Assembly: GCF_029873255.1 (NCBI RefSeq) | Contig: NZ_CP123622.1 | Coordinates: 372,501-436,500 of the forward strand | Direction: 5' to 3' | DNA: 64,000 nt | From: Pigmentibacter sp. JX0631 | GTDB lineage: Bacteria > Bdellovibrionota_B > Oligoflexia > Silvanigrellales > Silvanigrellaceae | Shown here: positions 54,901 to 62,547 of the stretch, one piece after another | Layout: every line of letters starts with the position of its first letter | How positions within the stretch are numbered: the first letter of the stretch is position 1 | Program-made: the position numbers and the translations under genes | Notes under the pieces: generated by a model | Database searches by the model: none | What the model saw: only the letters and a program-made list of their open reading frames with translations | Told to the model about the DNA's origin: nothing

Positions 54901-55995
54901 TAAAAAAGAATCTGTATTTTTTGCTTTTATTGGAATTTTAAGACCTTCAGCATCAAATCCTGTTAAATAAATTCCTCGTAGTGTATAACTATGATTAAAC
55001 GATTTATTATTAAAAATTATGTTAACAAACTCTTTTAATTCATTTAAATATATTTCTAACTCAAATGGAAAATTTATCGCATCTTTATTAAATTTATTCT
55101 CTTCCTCACATATTTGTCTTTCAATATTAAATTGTTTGATTTTTTCTAGAATATTACTTAAAGCTTCATCAAAAAAATTTTCCTTAAATATCGCTTCTAA
55201 GTCATAAGGATTAGACCATCCAAAAATATGATTTTTTAACTCATCATTTAATTGAGATGTAAATTGATTAAAACCATAAATATCTTCTAACTCAGTGATT
55301 AATAAATATACAGGTATTTTTAAACCAGATAAATTCTGAATATAATTTAAAATATTTTGATACTGCAATGCTAGTAACTTAATTTTTTCTTTTTTAGTTG
55401 TTTGATTTTCATAATAAATTTCGGAAATTTCAGTTATTGGAAATTTTAAAATTATAGATGAAATCGGTTTTAAGTATCTAAATTTTGCAATTGTACTAAT
55501 AATTTTCTTTATATTTTTTTTAAAATCAGTAGATCCATACTTTAAAAAGATTTTTTGTTGATCTAAATCTAATAAAATATGCTCACTGTATGTTTTAATC
55601 TCAAGTAAATTTTCAAACTTTTTTTCACAATTAAAAACTAAATTTGGATTTTTAAAAATATCTCTTTTTTCTTCTTTATACATTCCAAAACTTAGAATAA
55701 AGTTTGGGCTAATCTTTTGATTATTTAATTTTTTTAAGTCTCCTATAGAAGATTTCAAATACAATAAAAATGAATCTTTTTCAAAAAATTTAAAACTTCT
55801 GAAACCTAATCTTTTTCTTCCACTTGTATGTGTTTTACTTTTTTTTAATTTAATTTTCTTAGCTTTTTTATTTTTAAAAAATATCCAGTAAAATACCAAA
55901 AATGAAGATAAAAAAACTATAAATATAAATGAGAAATACACTAAAAAGAAAAGCATTGAATTGGTTGCTAGAATTTTGTTCAAAATTAATATCAT
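51904..55995 (-). CDS. tssM: T6SS membrane complex protein TssM (IcmF)
   Basis: 1363 residues. An N-terminal membrane segment (residues ~14-40), a cytosolic GTPase-like region, a further membrane segment (~412-432, PKIILPFLVILFTTSLIS) and a large periplasmic C-terminal part follow the IcmF/TssM plan. The ATPase region is degenerate: at the Walker A place the sequence reads FILSFGMYKEEKRD instead of GxxGxGKT, though PVYLLITELEDIYGF still matches the later block. TssM joins TssL and TssJ to span the envelope. It overlaps tssL by ATGA and tssA by 10 nt. Confidence 0.93.
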   Translation of the reverse strand: MILILNKILATNSMLFFLVYFSFIFIVFLSSFLVFYWIFFKNKKAKKIKLKKSKTHTSGRKRLGFRSFKFFEKDSFLLYLKSSIGDLKKLNNQKISPNFILSFGMYKEEKRDIFKNPNLVFNCEKKFENLLEIKTYSEHILLDLDQQKIFLKYGSTDFKKNIKKIISTIAKFRYLKPISSIILKFPITEISEIYYENQTTKKEKIKLLALQYQNILNYIQNLSGLKIPVYLLITELEDIYGFNQFTSQLNDELKNHIFGWSNPYDLEAIFKENFFDEALSNILEKIKQFNIERQICEEENKFNKDAINFPFELEIYLNELKEFVNIIFNNKSFNHSYTLRGIYLTGFDAEGLKIPIKAKNTDSFLSSIENNSTEYVNFGKSLFIKDFFQRKVLSEIKFSAPTFNYFLSAQRYALYPKIILPFLVILFTTSLISYSKKIKDYVSLVDKNIYYMTSFIDKNYEQNKLKLKDKEISIKNIVYVYDLYNPLFENDIKSIFHPVSYISRYSNRIENLYSNLLVFYLIKPIKYSLLERNNKLLASNYIGGLDNLELDTNISELKELYIFSELCWKNENYIDLFNKLNEKVNIVDSTRILNYLLDADLTDLFEKYNITFKINKDYSQDNIDLRLVKNVFSKKFLDLLSTAKQGIEGDSSLFQISNSAVEKIDNIEKDLTLNIAQRKYNELYELLNKLIDNSFISAKQGNFKVPANLLNPIERIKIILQKSILLSDENSLQLYENKIKDAVSIRNSKSLSLNSQLLGPLFLTQKSDKNKNEGEIIISPLIPELLAALDKFKEKNFMINSMSIKLPDNIQFQDKYKWSESDLEYLESMLLEYDKFISNETKNINSKFVMLLTKYTAQSISFEMSQKIKHTDDISYLNENKNIGKDKILAFNQNLKRNIYILNKLKEIGASNLLKSIENSFNNDISIFLTFIQDDFNKKGFFTPKNANFKWWNGVENLSFQAYMVSDMKELNEFIEIQKNEIIKIKTDYVQSLLQLSQFLGSEISQNDLKNIIFWKNNIAALESKSKDSSFLILQDFIVNIMPKINTLNCYENVEKYNNNSSIYDFFLEKQKNLVTLLKSQCNDLIENFYKTEYDKLALFFNKEISGKFPFSLNLPVNSNDELDIDKFSRLYSMYNSFKDLEKYKILISDKSKWKDSFEFLSKLDNIFKIIQFDPVKSEADQLKLNFLVDLKISKNYEENTESIVEREFDFGNKQISTTNRTKKISWEYLDPTTVSLRWAKDFPVYPNLQIEKRKNLYEIENLDKKVTIQFNNKWSIFALQRKYSNQFNSDFSSHYLKFNIPVKKIKTKKNTDEVETNLAKIVMKISVENLEKQFIPIPPFPTEAPYPNNFSYSKNEGSNVWK

Positions 55996-56759
55996 TTAAC
56001 TAACTCGTTTAATATGGAATTATATTTTTCAATTTTTTCATTGCTTTTATTCGTAAAAACAAGCCAAATAAAACTTGAAATAACAAAATAAATAAAAATA
56101 GTAATTAAAATATAAAAATACCATTTTTTTATATCTGGTAAAAATAGGTCTTTAATATTTTTTGGAATATTTAATGAATTAGATAAAACAAATTCTTTTT
56201 CTTCTGTTATATTCATTTTACTATTAATTATTCTAAAAAGTTCTTTTTGATAATACTTAATTTTATCTTCTTCATTGTTTATATGATATTTCCCTTTAAA
56301 ACCTAAACCTAGCAGTAGTAAATAAACATATGCTAAGTCAGAATTAAGTGTATCATTTTCCCTTATAATTTTATCTATCTTATCAAAAATAATAGTGCCA
56401 GATGACCTTGTTCCATAAAATATATATTCTAGAGTATTATCTTTCCAGTAATCGGAAATTTCATTATTTTTTTTTAAAAAAAACTCATCACTTAAAGCTA
56501 TCATAGCATATTGAAATTCTAAATATAATTTTCCATTTATTCTATCATAGGAAGTATTATTAGAGACAAATAAGACAATATTTTTATAAACATCATTCCA
56601 AACTTCTTTTAATTCCGTATAAAATTCTTTTAAATCACTATTCGATTTTTCTTTAAAAAATTGGAGTTTAGAGTCTACTTTTTTTTCAAAAAGACTTAAA
56701 TCAAAGCAAAATTTTTCAAAAAATTGAATATTTTTTGTTTGGAATACTGACATACTCAT
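55992..56759 (-). CDS. tssL: T6SS membrane complex protein TssL (DotU)
   Basis: 255 residues. The cytosolic domain has LYLEFQYAMIALSDEFFLKK and YWKDNTLEYIFYGTRSSGTI, then VYLLLLGLGFKGKYHI, the DotU block. One C-terminal membrane segment (WYFYILITIFIYFVISSF) anchors it. No peptidoglycan-binding extension follows. It starts at 56759 (a second ATG two codons in is possible) and is the first gene of the leftward tssL-tssM-tssA unit. Confidence 0.92.
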   Translation of the reverse strand: MSMSVFQTKNIQFFEKFCFDLSLFEKKVDSKLQFFKEKSNSDLKEFYTELKEVWNDVYKNIVLFVSNNTSYDRINGKLYLEFQYAMIALSDEFFLKKNNEISDYWKDNTLEYIFYGTRSSGTIIFDKIDKIIRENDTLNSDLAYVYLLLLGLGFKGKYHINNEEDKIKYYQKELFRIINSKMNITEEKEFVLSNSLNIPKNIKDLFLPDIKKWYFYILITIFIYFVISSFIWLVFTNKSNEKIEKYNSILNELVK

Positions 56760-56907
56760 ATTATATCCTAATTTATTGCATTATCTAATATTCTCATTCA
56801 TTTTGAATTTAAACTAAGTAAATTTTGCCTTGTGTTAGATTATTGTTACTTTTAATTTTCTTAATATTAAGAAAATTATAGTAGTATTATATTAATTAAG
56901 GATAAAT

Positions 56908-57666
56908 ATGAAATTAAAGATTACTTTTATATTATTAATTACTTTTTGCAAATTAAATTTTAGTTTTGCAGAAGAATCTAATATCATTAAAGTTGTATCT
57001 TGCCACAGTCCACCTTATTTCTTCTATGAAAATAATAAATTTAAAGGTTCTGAAGTTGAGTTACTAGCATTAATTTTTCGTGCCATGAAAGTTGAATATA
57101 GTTTTAGTATCACTGACTGTAATGATGCTGTCCAGAAAACTGAAGTAGGTTATTTTTCAGTATTACTTCATAATAGTATAAAAAAAAATGAAAGTTCTAA
57201 CTTACTATCTAGCGATCCAATCTTTCAAATGAATCATGTTTTTTTCCGAAAAAAATTTGATTTTACTCAAAGTTTTTTGACAAAACTTACAATTGGTGTG
57301 CCTTCTGGATATTCAGACATAAGTTTAAAAAAAAATAAAAATTATAATCTTGTTCCAGTTTCAGGAAATAATAACTATCTAAATGCGCTTCTTAAGGTTT
57401 ATTTCAATGAAATAGACTATTTTCTATGTGATCAAATTACTTGTGAGTACGTTATCGATAAATACAAAAATAAATTTCCAGAGCTAAATCGTATTGAAAG
57501 AAGAAGCACTCAGTTGTATGAAAAACTATCAAGAAACGCTTATTTTTCAAAAATAAGCTCTTTAAATAAAGAAAGATATTATGAATTTAATAGTATTTTG
57601 AAAAAAATTAAAAAAACATACAGTTACAAAAACATTGCAAATAAATATAATATTAGGAATAACTAA
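56908..57666 (+). CDS. Periplasmic amino-acid-type binding protein (SBP family 3)
   Basis: 252 residues. A signal peptide (MKLKITFILLITFCKLNFSF, cleavage near FAEES) is followed by the domain pattern of solute-binding proteins of family 3: VVSCHSPPYFFYENNKFKGS and EVELLALIFRAMKVEY, then LTIGVPSGYSDISLK and NEIDYFLCDQITCEYVI. No permease or ATPase gene is near, so it may be a sensor-like or orphan binding protein. It starts 148 nt from tssL in the opposite direction and its stop directly precedes the TssJ-like gene. Confidence 0.82.
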   Translation: MKLKITFILLITFCKLNFSFAEESNIIKVVSCHSPPYFFYENNKFKGSEVELLALIFRAMKVEYSFSITDCNDAVQKTEVGYFSVLLHNSIKKNESSNLLSSDPIFQMNHVFFRKKFDFTQSFLTKLTIGVPSGYSDISLKKNKNYNLVPVSGNNNYLNALLKVYFNEIDYFLCDQITCEYVIDKYKNKFPELNRIERRSTQLYEKLSRNAYFSKISSLNKERYYEFNSILKKIKKTYSYKNIANKYNIRNN

Positions 57667-58092
57667 ATGAAAAATATTGCTACTATTTTTCCAATGAGTA
57701 TTTTTTTTCTATCATGCAGTACATCAAAAATGCATTTGGAAGCAAATATAGATTTAAACGCAAATAATAATTCTGCAATTCCAATTGACATTATTTTTAT
57801 TTATGAAGAAAAAATTTTAGATGAATTTAAAAAAATGCCAGCTTCAACTTGGTTTTTAAAGAAAGATCAGTATACAAATGACTATGCAGTAAACAATTTA
57901 ATTCAAGTAGTATCTTATGAAATAGTACCTGGTCAACACTTTGCTGTCTCTGATTTCAAACCAGACAAAACACCATTAATTACTATTTTGTATGCTAATT
58001 ACTTAAATACAAATGATAATAGAATTATTTTATCAGACTATAGTAATATTCGCTTGAAAATGAAAGAATCATCTTTTTTATTAAGCCAATAA
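57667..58092 (+). CDS. tssJ: TssJ-like T6SS outer-membrane lipoprotein
   Basis: 141 residues. The signal peptide ends in a lipobox FFLSC, with the lipidated Cys at about residue 17. The mature part, with LEANIDLNANNNSAIPIDII and FIYEEKILDEFKKMPASTWF, has the TssJ/VasD opening 'a...lN.......pv.v..y.L....F' followed by YEIVPGQHFAVSDF. TssJ anchors TssM to the outer membrane, completing the membrane complex. It begins one base after the stop of the binding-protein gene. The similarity is low, so context supports the call. Confidence 0.75.
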   Translation: MKNIATIFPMSIFFLSCSTSKMHLEANIDLNANNNSAIPIDIIFIYEEKILDEFKKMPASTWFLKKDQYTNDYAVNNLIQVVSYEIVPGQHFAVSDFKPDKTPLITILYANYLNTNDNRIILSDYSNIRLKMKESSFLLSQ

Positions 58093-58168
58093 TTTGTATT
58101 TAAAATTTGAACAATATTTGTTACTGTCCTCCTGGTAGCTCGAATTATGTTTTATCTGTGAGGTTTAT

Positions 58169-58516
58169 ATGTCTGAAAAAACTATATTTGAAAAAATTTT
58201 AACTGGAGAAATCCCTTGCAAACCAGTATATGAAGATGAGTTTACTCTCGCATTTCATGATATTTCCCCCCAAGCACCTGTTCATGTATTAGTTATCCCA
58301 AAAAGAAAAATTGTAAATGTCGCAACATCTAGTGAATCTGATATTGAACAAATGGGGAGAGTGCTCTTTGCTGCCAAAAAAGTTGCCGAAGTAACAGGCA
58401 TAGATAAATCTGGCTACAGATTAATTATGAATAATGGTGAACATGGAGGACAAACTGTTTATTATATGCATTGCCATGTCATGGGTGGTCGTAGTTTAGC
58501 TTGGCCGCCGGGATAA
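58169..58516 (+). CDS. hinT: HIT-family purine nucleotide hydrolase (HinT-like)
   Basis: 115 residues. It starts IFEKILTGEIPCKPVYED, with the conserved HDISPQAPVHVLVIPK and NNGEHGGQTVYYMHCHVMGG. The HIT motif is normally HxHxH; here it is Tyr99-x-His101-x-His103, so the first His is Tyr while the nucleophile His and the last His remain. It hydrolyses adenosine phosphoramidates. A 7-bp inverted repeat follows the stop (58530-58564). Confidence 0.92.
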   Translation: MSEKTIFEKILTGEIPCKPVYEDEFTLAFHDISPQAPVHVLVIPKRKIVNVATSSESDIEQMGRVLFAAKKVAEVTGIDKSGYRLIMNNGEHGGQTVYYMHCHVMGGRSLAWPPG

Positions 58517-58529
58517 AGAAATATGAAAA

Positions 58530-58564
58530 AAGTAGCATTTCTTTATAGTAAAGCAAAGCTACTT
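58530..58564 (+). terminator. Hairpin downstream of hinT
   Basis: AAGTAGC (58530-58536) and GCTACTT (58558-58564) pair, with an inner CTTT/AAAG pair. It lies after the hinT stop and before the convergent lipoprotein gene. No T-run follows, so termination is uncertain. Confidence 0.35.
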
Positions 58565-58587
58565 AAATAATATCCTGTTTTAAAGAT

Positions 58588-59952
58588 TTAATCATTTAAA
58601 TTTGCAAAGGTTTCTTCAATTTTTGTTAACTTAGAAGCTTTTGAGATGTTATACTCTGCTAATTTAATTTGTGCTTCAGTATAATTAGCACGAGTATTTT
58701 TAGCAGTTTGATTTATACTTAGATCATTTTTAAAAGTATTCAACATAGTAAGTATTGCAGCATAATTAATAGGTTGTTTATTTAATTCTTTATCTAACTC
58801 AGTATCAAAGTCTGTAAGCGCTTGTATTACAGCAGCATCAGTTACTGGATCTAAAGCAGTCTTAGCATTACTGTACTCTGATTCTTTATCTGAAAGAAGA
58901 AGTGCTGTTATTTTAGCGTCTATATCATCAGTTATAATTTTTATACTGTTTTCTTTGCCAATTTGTAGCAATTGATTTCTTTCGTCAGCAAGATTAGCTG
59001 CTGCTTCTTCAGTTGGAAGAGTAACTTTATTAAATTGGTATGTATTAACTTGATTAGATGTAGAAGAAATCATAGTGTACATAGTATAATTTTCATTATC
59101 AAATTCTGTGAAATCTGTAGGACAAACTTTAAGCTTAACGTTGGGACTTGTACCAGCAATGTGATTATTAAACTCAGTAGATGTTAAAGTAATACTATCA
59201 CTTGTTTTTGCAATTACACAAAGCGCACCTGCTTGTAGTCCAGAAATTTTTAATTTAAAACCATCAACTTTTGTAAAATCTTTGGATCCTAAATTTCTTT
59301 GTGTTTTATAACTGTATTCAACAGTATAACCATTTCCTAAACCATTAGTGCCATTGCCAATTCCAACCCAAAGTAATTTTTTAGTTAATGCATTTTTATC
59401 TATTTCTTTTATTATGCTGTTTGCCACTGTTGGAGTAATTGCCTTATTGTCATCTTTAAAGAAGAGGTTTAAAGCTCCTTCTGCTTCTTTTTTAGCATTT
59501 AGGTACATTATTTCTAAATTATTTGAGCTATTTTTAAATTCACCAAAGTTATCTGAAAAACTTATAGTTTTATTAGCAGTTAAATTTAAACTCAATTCTT
59601 TACCAGCTGCAGCTTCCCATGTAATAGAATTTGTATCGTTACTTGAGTCAATAATTTTATTAATTTTAATTTCACAAGCTTTATCTGCAATTACTAGGAG
59701 TGTCGGATCTGCGCTATTTATTTTTAGGGGACGGAATTCTTTTTCAGATTCACATTTAACGGATCCTTCAATTGCTATTTTTTCACTTACTTGCCAATTT
59801 TGCCCTGTACGAAGTACAAAGTTTGTATTTATTTTCTTGGTTTCTGAATTTTTTTCCGCTGCTGTTGTCGTTTTATTATTTTTCCCACCACAGCTATATA
59901 AAGCTACAGATGTTAAACTTAAAGTTGCAACTAATATATTTTTAGCAAGCAT
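58588..59952 (-). CDS. Large hypothetical lipoprotein
   Basis: 454 residues. The signal peptide (MLAKNILVATLSLTSVALYS) ends in a lipobox with the lipidated Cys at 21, followed by Gly-Gly and a Lys/Thr-rich linker. The remainder is not assigned to a family: a beta-rich first half (e.g. GLGNGYTVEYSYKTQRNLGS and KLKISGLQAGALCVIAK) and a helical C-terminal third. TTTAGGAG lies 7 nt before the ATG. It is codon-typical and less extreme in AT content than the T6SS genes. It is monocistronic. Confidence 0.72.
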   Translation of the reverse strand: MLAKNILVATLSLTSVALYSCGGKNNKTTTAAEKNSETKKINTNFVLRTGQNWQVSEKIAIEGSVKCESEKEFRPLKINSADPTLLVIADKACEIKINKIIDSSNDTNSITWEAAAGKELSLNLTANKTISFSDNFGEFKNSSNNLEIMYLNAKKEAEGALNLFFKDDNKAITPTVANSIIKEIDKNALTKKLLWVGIGNGTNGLGNGYTVEYSYKTQRNLGSKDFTKVDGFKLKISGLQAGALCVIAKTSDSITLTSTEFNNHIAGTSPNVKLKVCPTDFTEFDNENYTMYTMISSTSNQVNTYQFNKVTLPTEEAAANLADERNQLLQIGKENSIKIITDDIDAKITALLLSDKESEYSNAKTALDPVTDAAVIQALTDFDTELDKELNKQPINYAAILTMLNTFKNDLSINQTAKNTRANYTEAQIKLAEYNISKASKLTKIEETFANLND

Positions 59953-60203
59953 TTTTTTCTCCTAAAGAATTAGCTTATTAATTCTGCAAATTGCAGTTAT
60001 TTGAAAATAATATGTAGTAATATCTAAAAAATTAAGATTACCATAACTTTTTTCGTTTTTTTGTTTAAAACAAATAATTAATAAAAGTCAATTTTTTTAG
60101 AAATTATTTTTTAAATTTTTCTAATAGAAAAAATTTTTATTTTAATACGATTCGAAATTAAAAATATAAATAAAAAGTACTAATACACTAGGAAAGTTTA
60201 TGT

Positions 60204-60974
60204 CTATTTTATTTTCACATTATAGAGATCTGTTAAAAATGCTTTTGATTTTTTTAATTCAATTATTTCAGGCAAATTTTCGTACTCTTTGGGAAACACA
60301 GCTTCTTTAAGTTGTTCTCCGAGAGCTATAACATTTAAACCGCCTTGAATAATCTCATATTTTTTAGGTTTTTGAATGTATTGAAAATCAAAAAAAATAT
60401 GATTATCTTCGATAATTATATTTTTATAAATTCCAATTTCTTCGTCTAAAGAACTTTTTTTCAAAAAATTTAAAGTTAAGTCTATTTTTTTAATATCACT
60501 TCTTTCTATTTCTAGAAGCAATCTATTATTTTCTAAAATTTCCAATATTTTATGATAAAAATAAGCTCTAAAATACGCATTTTTACTATGAATTTTATTA
60601 ATAATCCAATTAGAATCCTGTTTAGTTAAGCTAACATGTACTTTAGAAGCAGAAAAAATTTCCACTAGTACATCTGGTAGATGTAAGTGATTAAATTCAA
60701 GTTCATTTTTAATGTGGATTAATTTGCTGGGAAAAATTGTTTCTTTGGCTAATTTCTCTCTTTTTTTAGAAGAATAAGAGTCACTAGTTTGATCTTTTAC
60801 CAGAATATTATTGTCACCAATTATAGGTAGGAAATCATTATACTCAATTACATTTTTGTTTTTTATACTTTTTGAATTAAGTAAATTTTTTGCACCTTTT
60901 TCGTTTTCAGAAATAACTTGCTTTGTATTTTTATTGTCAGTTTTTTCCACAATAGGTTTGCTTCTAGAAGGCAA
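60204..60974 (-). CDS. Downstream part of a split TonB-like gene
   Basis: 256 residues read from TTG at 60974; the frame is open further upstream to the A10 run at 61067-61076, with no ATG. It begins with a basic, Lys/Asn/Ser-rich linker, then a soluble domain (e.g. LHLPDVLVEIFSASKVHVSL and YFYHKILEILENNRLLLEIE). The last ~100 residues resemble the TonB/TolA C-terminal fold in length and alternation but without a firm motif. It continues the short gene at 61060-61251, in a different frame. See the finding on the A10 run. Confidence 0.5.
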   Translation of the reverse strand: MPSRSKPIVEKTDNKNTKQVISENEKGAKNLLNSKSIKNKNVIEYNDFLPIIGDNNILVKDQTSDSYSSKKREKLAKETIFPSKLIHIKNELEFNHLHLPDVLVEIFSASKVHVSLTKQDSNWIINKIHSKNAYFRAYFYHKILEILENNRLLLEIERSDIKKIDLTLNFLKKSSLDEEIGIYKNIIIEDNHIFFDFQYIQKPKKYEIIQGGLNVIALGEQLKEAVFPKEYENLPEIIELKKSKAFLTDLYNVKIK

Positions 60975-61059
60975 GTTTCTTTTTTTTTCTTCTTTTCTTG
61001 TTGGAGTTAAAGGACTTTCAATTCTCTTTTTTTGTTCTTTAGAAGAAGCTATTACATCT

Positions 61060-61251
61060 TCAGAACTTTTTTTTTTCTATAATTGTAACCTTTATGGGAG
61101 GATTCAATAATTGTCGATAACTTTTAAAATTTGGTAAGTGAAAAGAATTATAAAAAATAATACCGCCAATAAGCATAAAATGTAAGAATACAGCTATAAT
61201 AATTAACGAAATTTTCTTTTTTATCTGATTTTTTATACTCAGAAGAAACAT
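61060..61251 (-). CDS. TonB-like N-terminal fragment, frameshifted at an A10 run
   Basis: 63 residues: a basic start (MFLLSIKNQIKKK), a membrane segment (ISLIIIAVFLHFMLIGGIIF) and NPPIKVTIIEKKK, the layout of the TonB/energy-transducer N-terminus. It stops right after an A10 tract (61067-61076). With one base fewer in the tract the frame continues into the 60204-60974 region, giving a ~345-residue protein. The gene starts 6 nt after the VKOR-DsbA gene stop. So it is either a real frameshift, a sequencing error, or a slippage-controlled gene. Confidence 0.6.
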   Translation of the reverse strand: MFLLSIKNQIKKKISLIIIAVFLHFMLIGGIIFYNSFHLPNFKSYRQLLNPPIKVTIIEKKKF

Positions 61252-61257
61252 TTAAGT

Positions 61258-62532
61258 TTATTTTCCATATGCTTGACCAAACGCTTGCAAAAATGCCTCA
61301 GCACTATGCTCTCCATTATATTGTTGCCCATTAATATAAATCAAAGGTGTCCCTTCAATTCCTAATTTATTTGCAAATCCAGCATCATCTTTTAACTTTT
61401 GTACTTCAACATGCGAATTCATACATTGCTCAAAAGCATTTGTATTTAGCCCCATTTCTCCTACATGCTTTTTTAAACCGTCAGAAGAAAAATTTTCGGC
61501 TCTTTGGGCATTATTCCATGTTTGTCCCTCAAATGCCCAAGTTTTAAATTCCCAAAATTTTCCCTGTTGTCCTGCACAACGCGCAGCTTCAGCGAGTGTA
61601 CAGCTGTATGGATAAACTCCTTCATGCGAAATATGTGGATTACACTTGTTACTAAAAGGAAAAAACTTATAAACTATGACTACTTTTTCTAATCCAAAAG
61701 CATCTTGAGCTTTAGTCATACCTTCAGTTGCAATACGACAATGTGGACAACCAAAATCAGAGAAAACTTGCACAACCACTTTAGCTGAATCACTTCCCCT
61801 GCGATAATCTTCACCATTACCAACAAAATTTGTTTTATTAAAACTCATTAAATTATTCATTTGTTGCATATTGCCAGGATTGGAATTATTTACCGGAGCA
61901 GTTGAATTATTTACGGAAGAAGAAGTTTTATCTTTATCGGAGCTAGAAAAATAAGGTGCAATAATTGGCGCAAGAAGGCCAATTGCTAACGGAGGAAGCC
62001 CCAGGCATAAAGAGACAGCCATAAAACGAATAAAAGCATCATTCTTCGGACCAACTGGTGTATTTTTTACTTTAATATATTCAAAAACTTTCATTCCCGA
62101 ATATAAAAGAACAGTAATATGAACAATAGAACAAGCAGGGCATACTAACTGCAATTTGAAATAAGAAATGTATGCTAAACAAATAACACTAATAAAACCT
62201 AAACCTGCCAACATTAATTCAAGTTGTGCTAACCATTTTTTTGTTACCTGTGTAAATTTTGGTAAAATTGCAGCTGAAAATAGGATTGCAAAAAAAGTCA
62301 TTCCGTAAGCACCCAAAGGTATAGATGCTATTTCACCAAATGAGCTGCCAATCACTGCTGAACAACTTACAGTTGAATTAAAATCACAAAGCTGTTTTCC
62401 ACTACTTTTTAAAGTAACTTGTAAATGCACAATTAATGAATACAAGGAAACAGAAAAACCAATAACACTCAGAATGATTGATGTTACATTTAATTTAGAT
62501 GTGAAAATATTTTCTTGGTCAGTCGATTGCAT
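61258..62532 (-). CDS. VKOR-DsbA fusion (disulfide bond formation)
   Basis: 424 residues. The N-terminal VKOR domain has about five membrane segments with Cys in CDFNSTVSCSAVIGSSFGE, and CxxC in LQLVCPACSIVH. A linker is followed by a periplasmic DsbA-like thioredoxin domain with VVVQVFSDFGCPHCRIA and the cis-Pro block IEGTPLIYINGQQY. Such fusions both create and pass on disulfides in place of DsbA-DsbB. The ATG at 62532 follows AAGGAAGG; a TTG five codons earlier is rejected. Its stop precedes the TonB-like gene. Confidence 0.92.
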   Translation of the reverse strand: MQSTDQENIFTSKLNVTSIILSVIGFSVSLYSLIVHLQVTLKSSGKQLCDFNSTVSCSAVIGSSFGEIASIPLGAYGMTFFAILFSAAILPKFTQVTKKWLAQLELMLAGLGFISVICLAYISYFKLQLVCPACSIVHITVLLYSGMKVFEYIKVKNTPVGPKNDAFIRFMAVSLCLGLPPLAIGLLAPIIAPYFSSSDKDKTSSSVNNSTAPVNNSNPGNMQQMNNLMSFNKTNFVGNGEDYRRGSDSAKVVVQVFSDFGCPHCRIATEGMTKAQDAFGLEKVVIVYKFFPFSNKCNPHISHEGVYPYSCTLAEAARCAGQQGKFWEFKTWAFEGQTWNNAQRAENFSSDGLKKHVGEMGLNTNAFEQCMNSHVEVQKLKDDAGFANKLGIEGTPLIYINGQQYNGEHSAEAFLQAFGQAYGK

Positions 62533-62547
62533 AACCTTCCTTTTCAA

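Noticed and set aside
59348-59965. 205-codon plus-strand frame opposite the lipoprotein gene
   Set aside because: The minus-strand gene has a lipobox and ribosome-binding site; the antisense frame has hydrophobic runs without a family or start signal.
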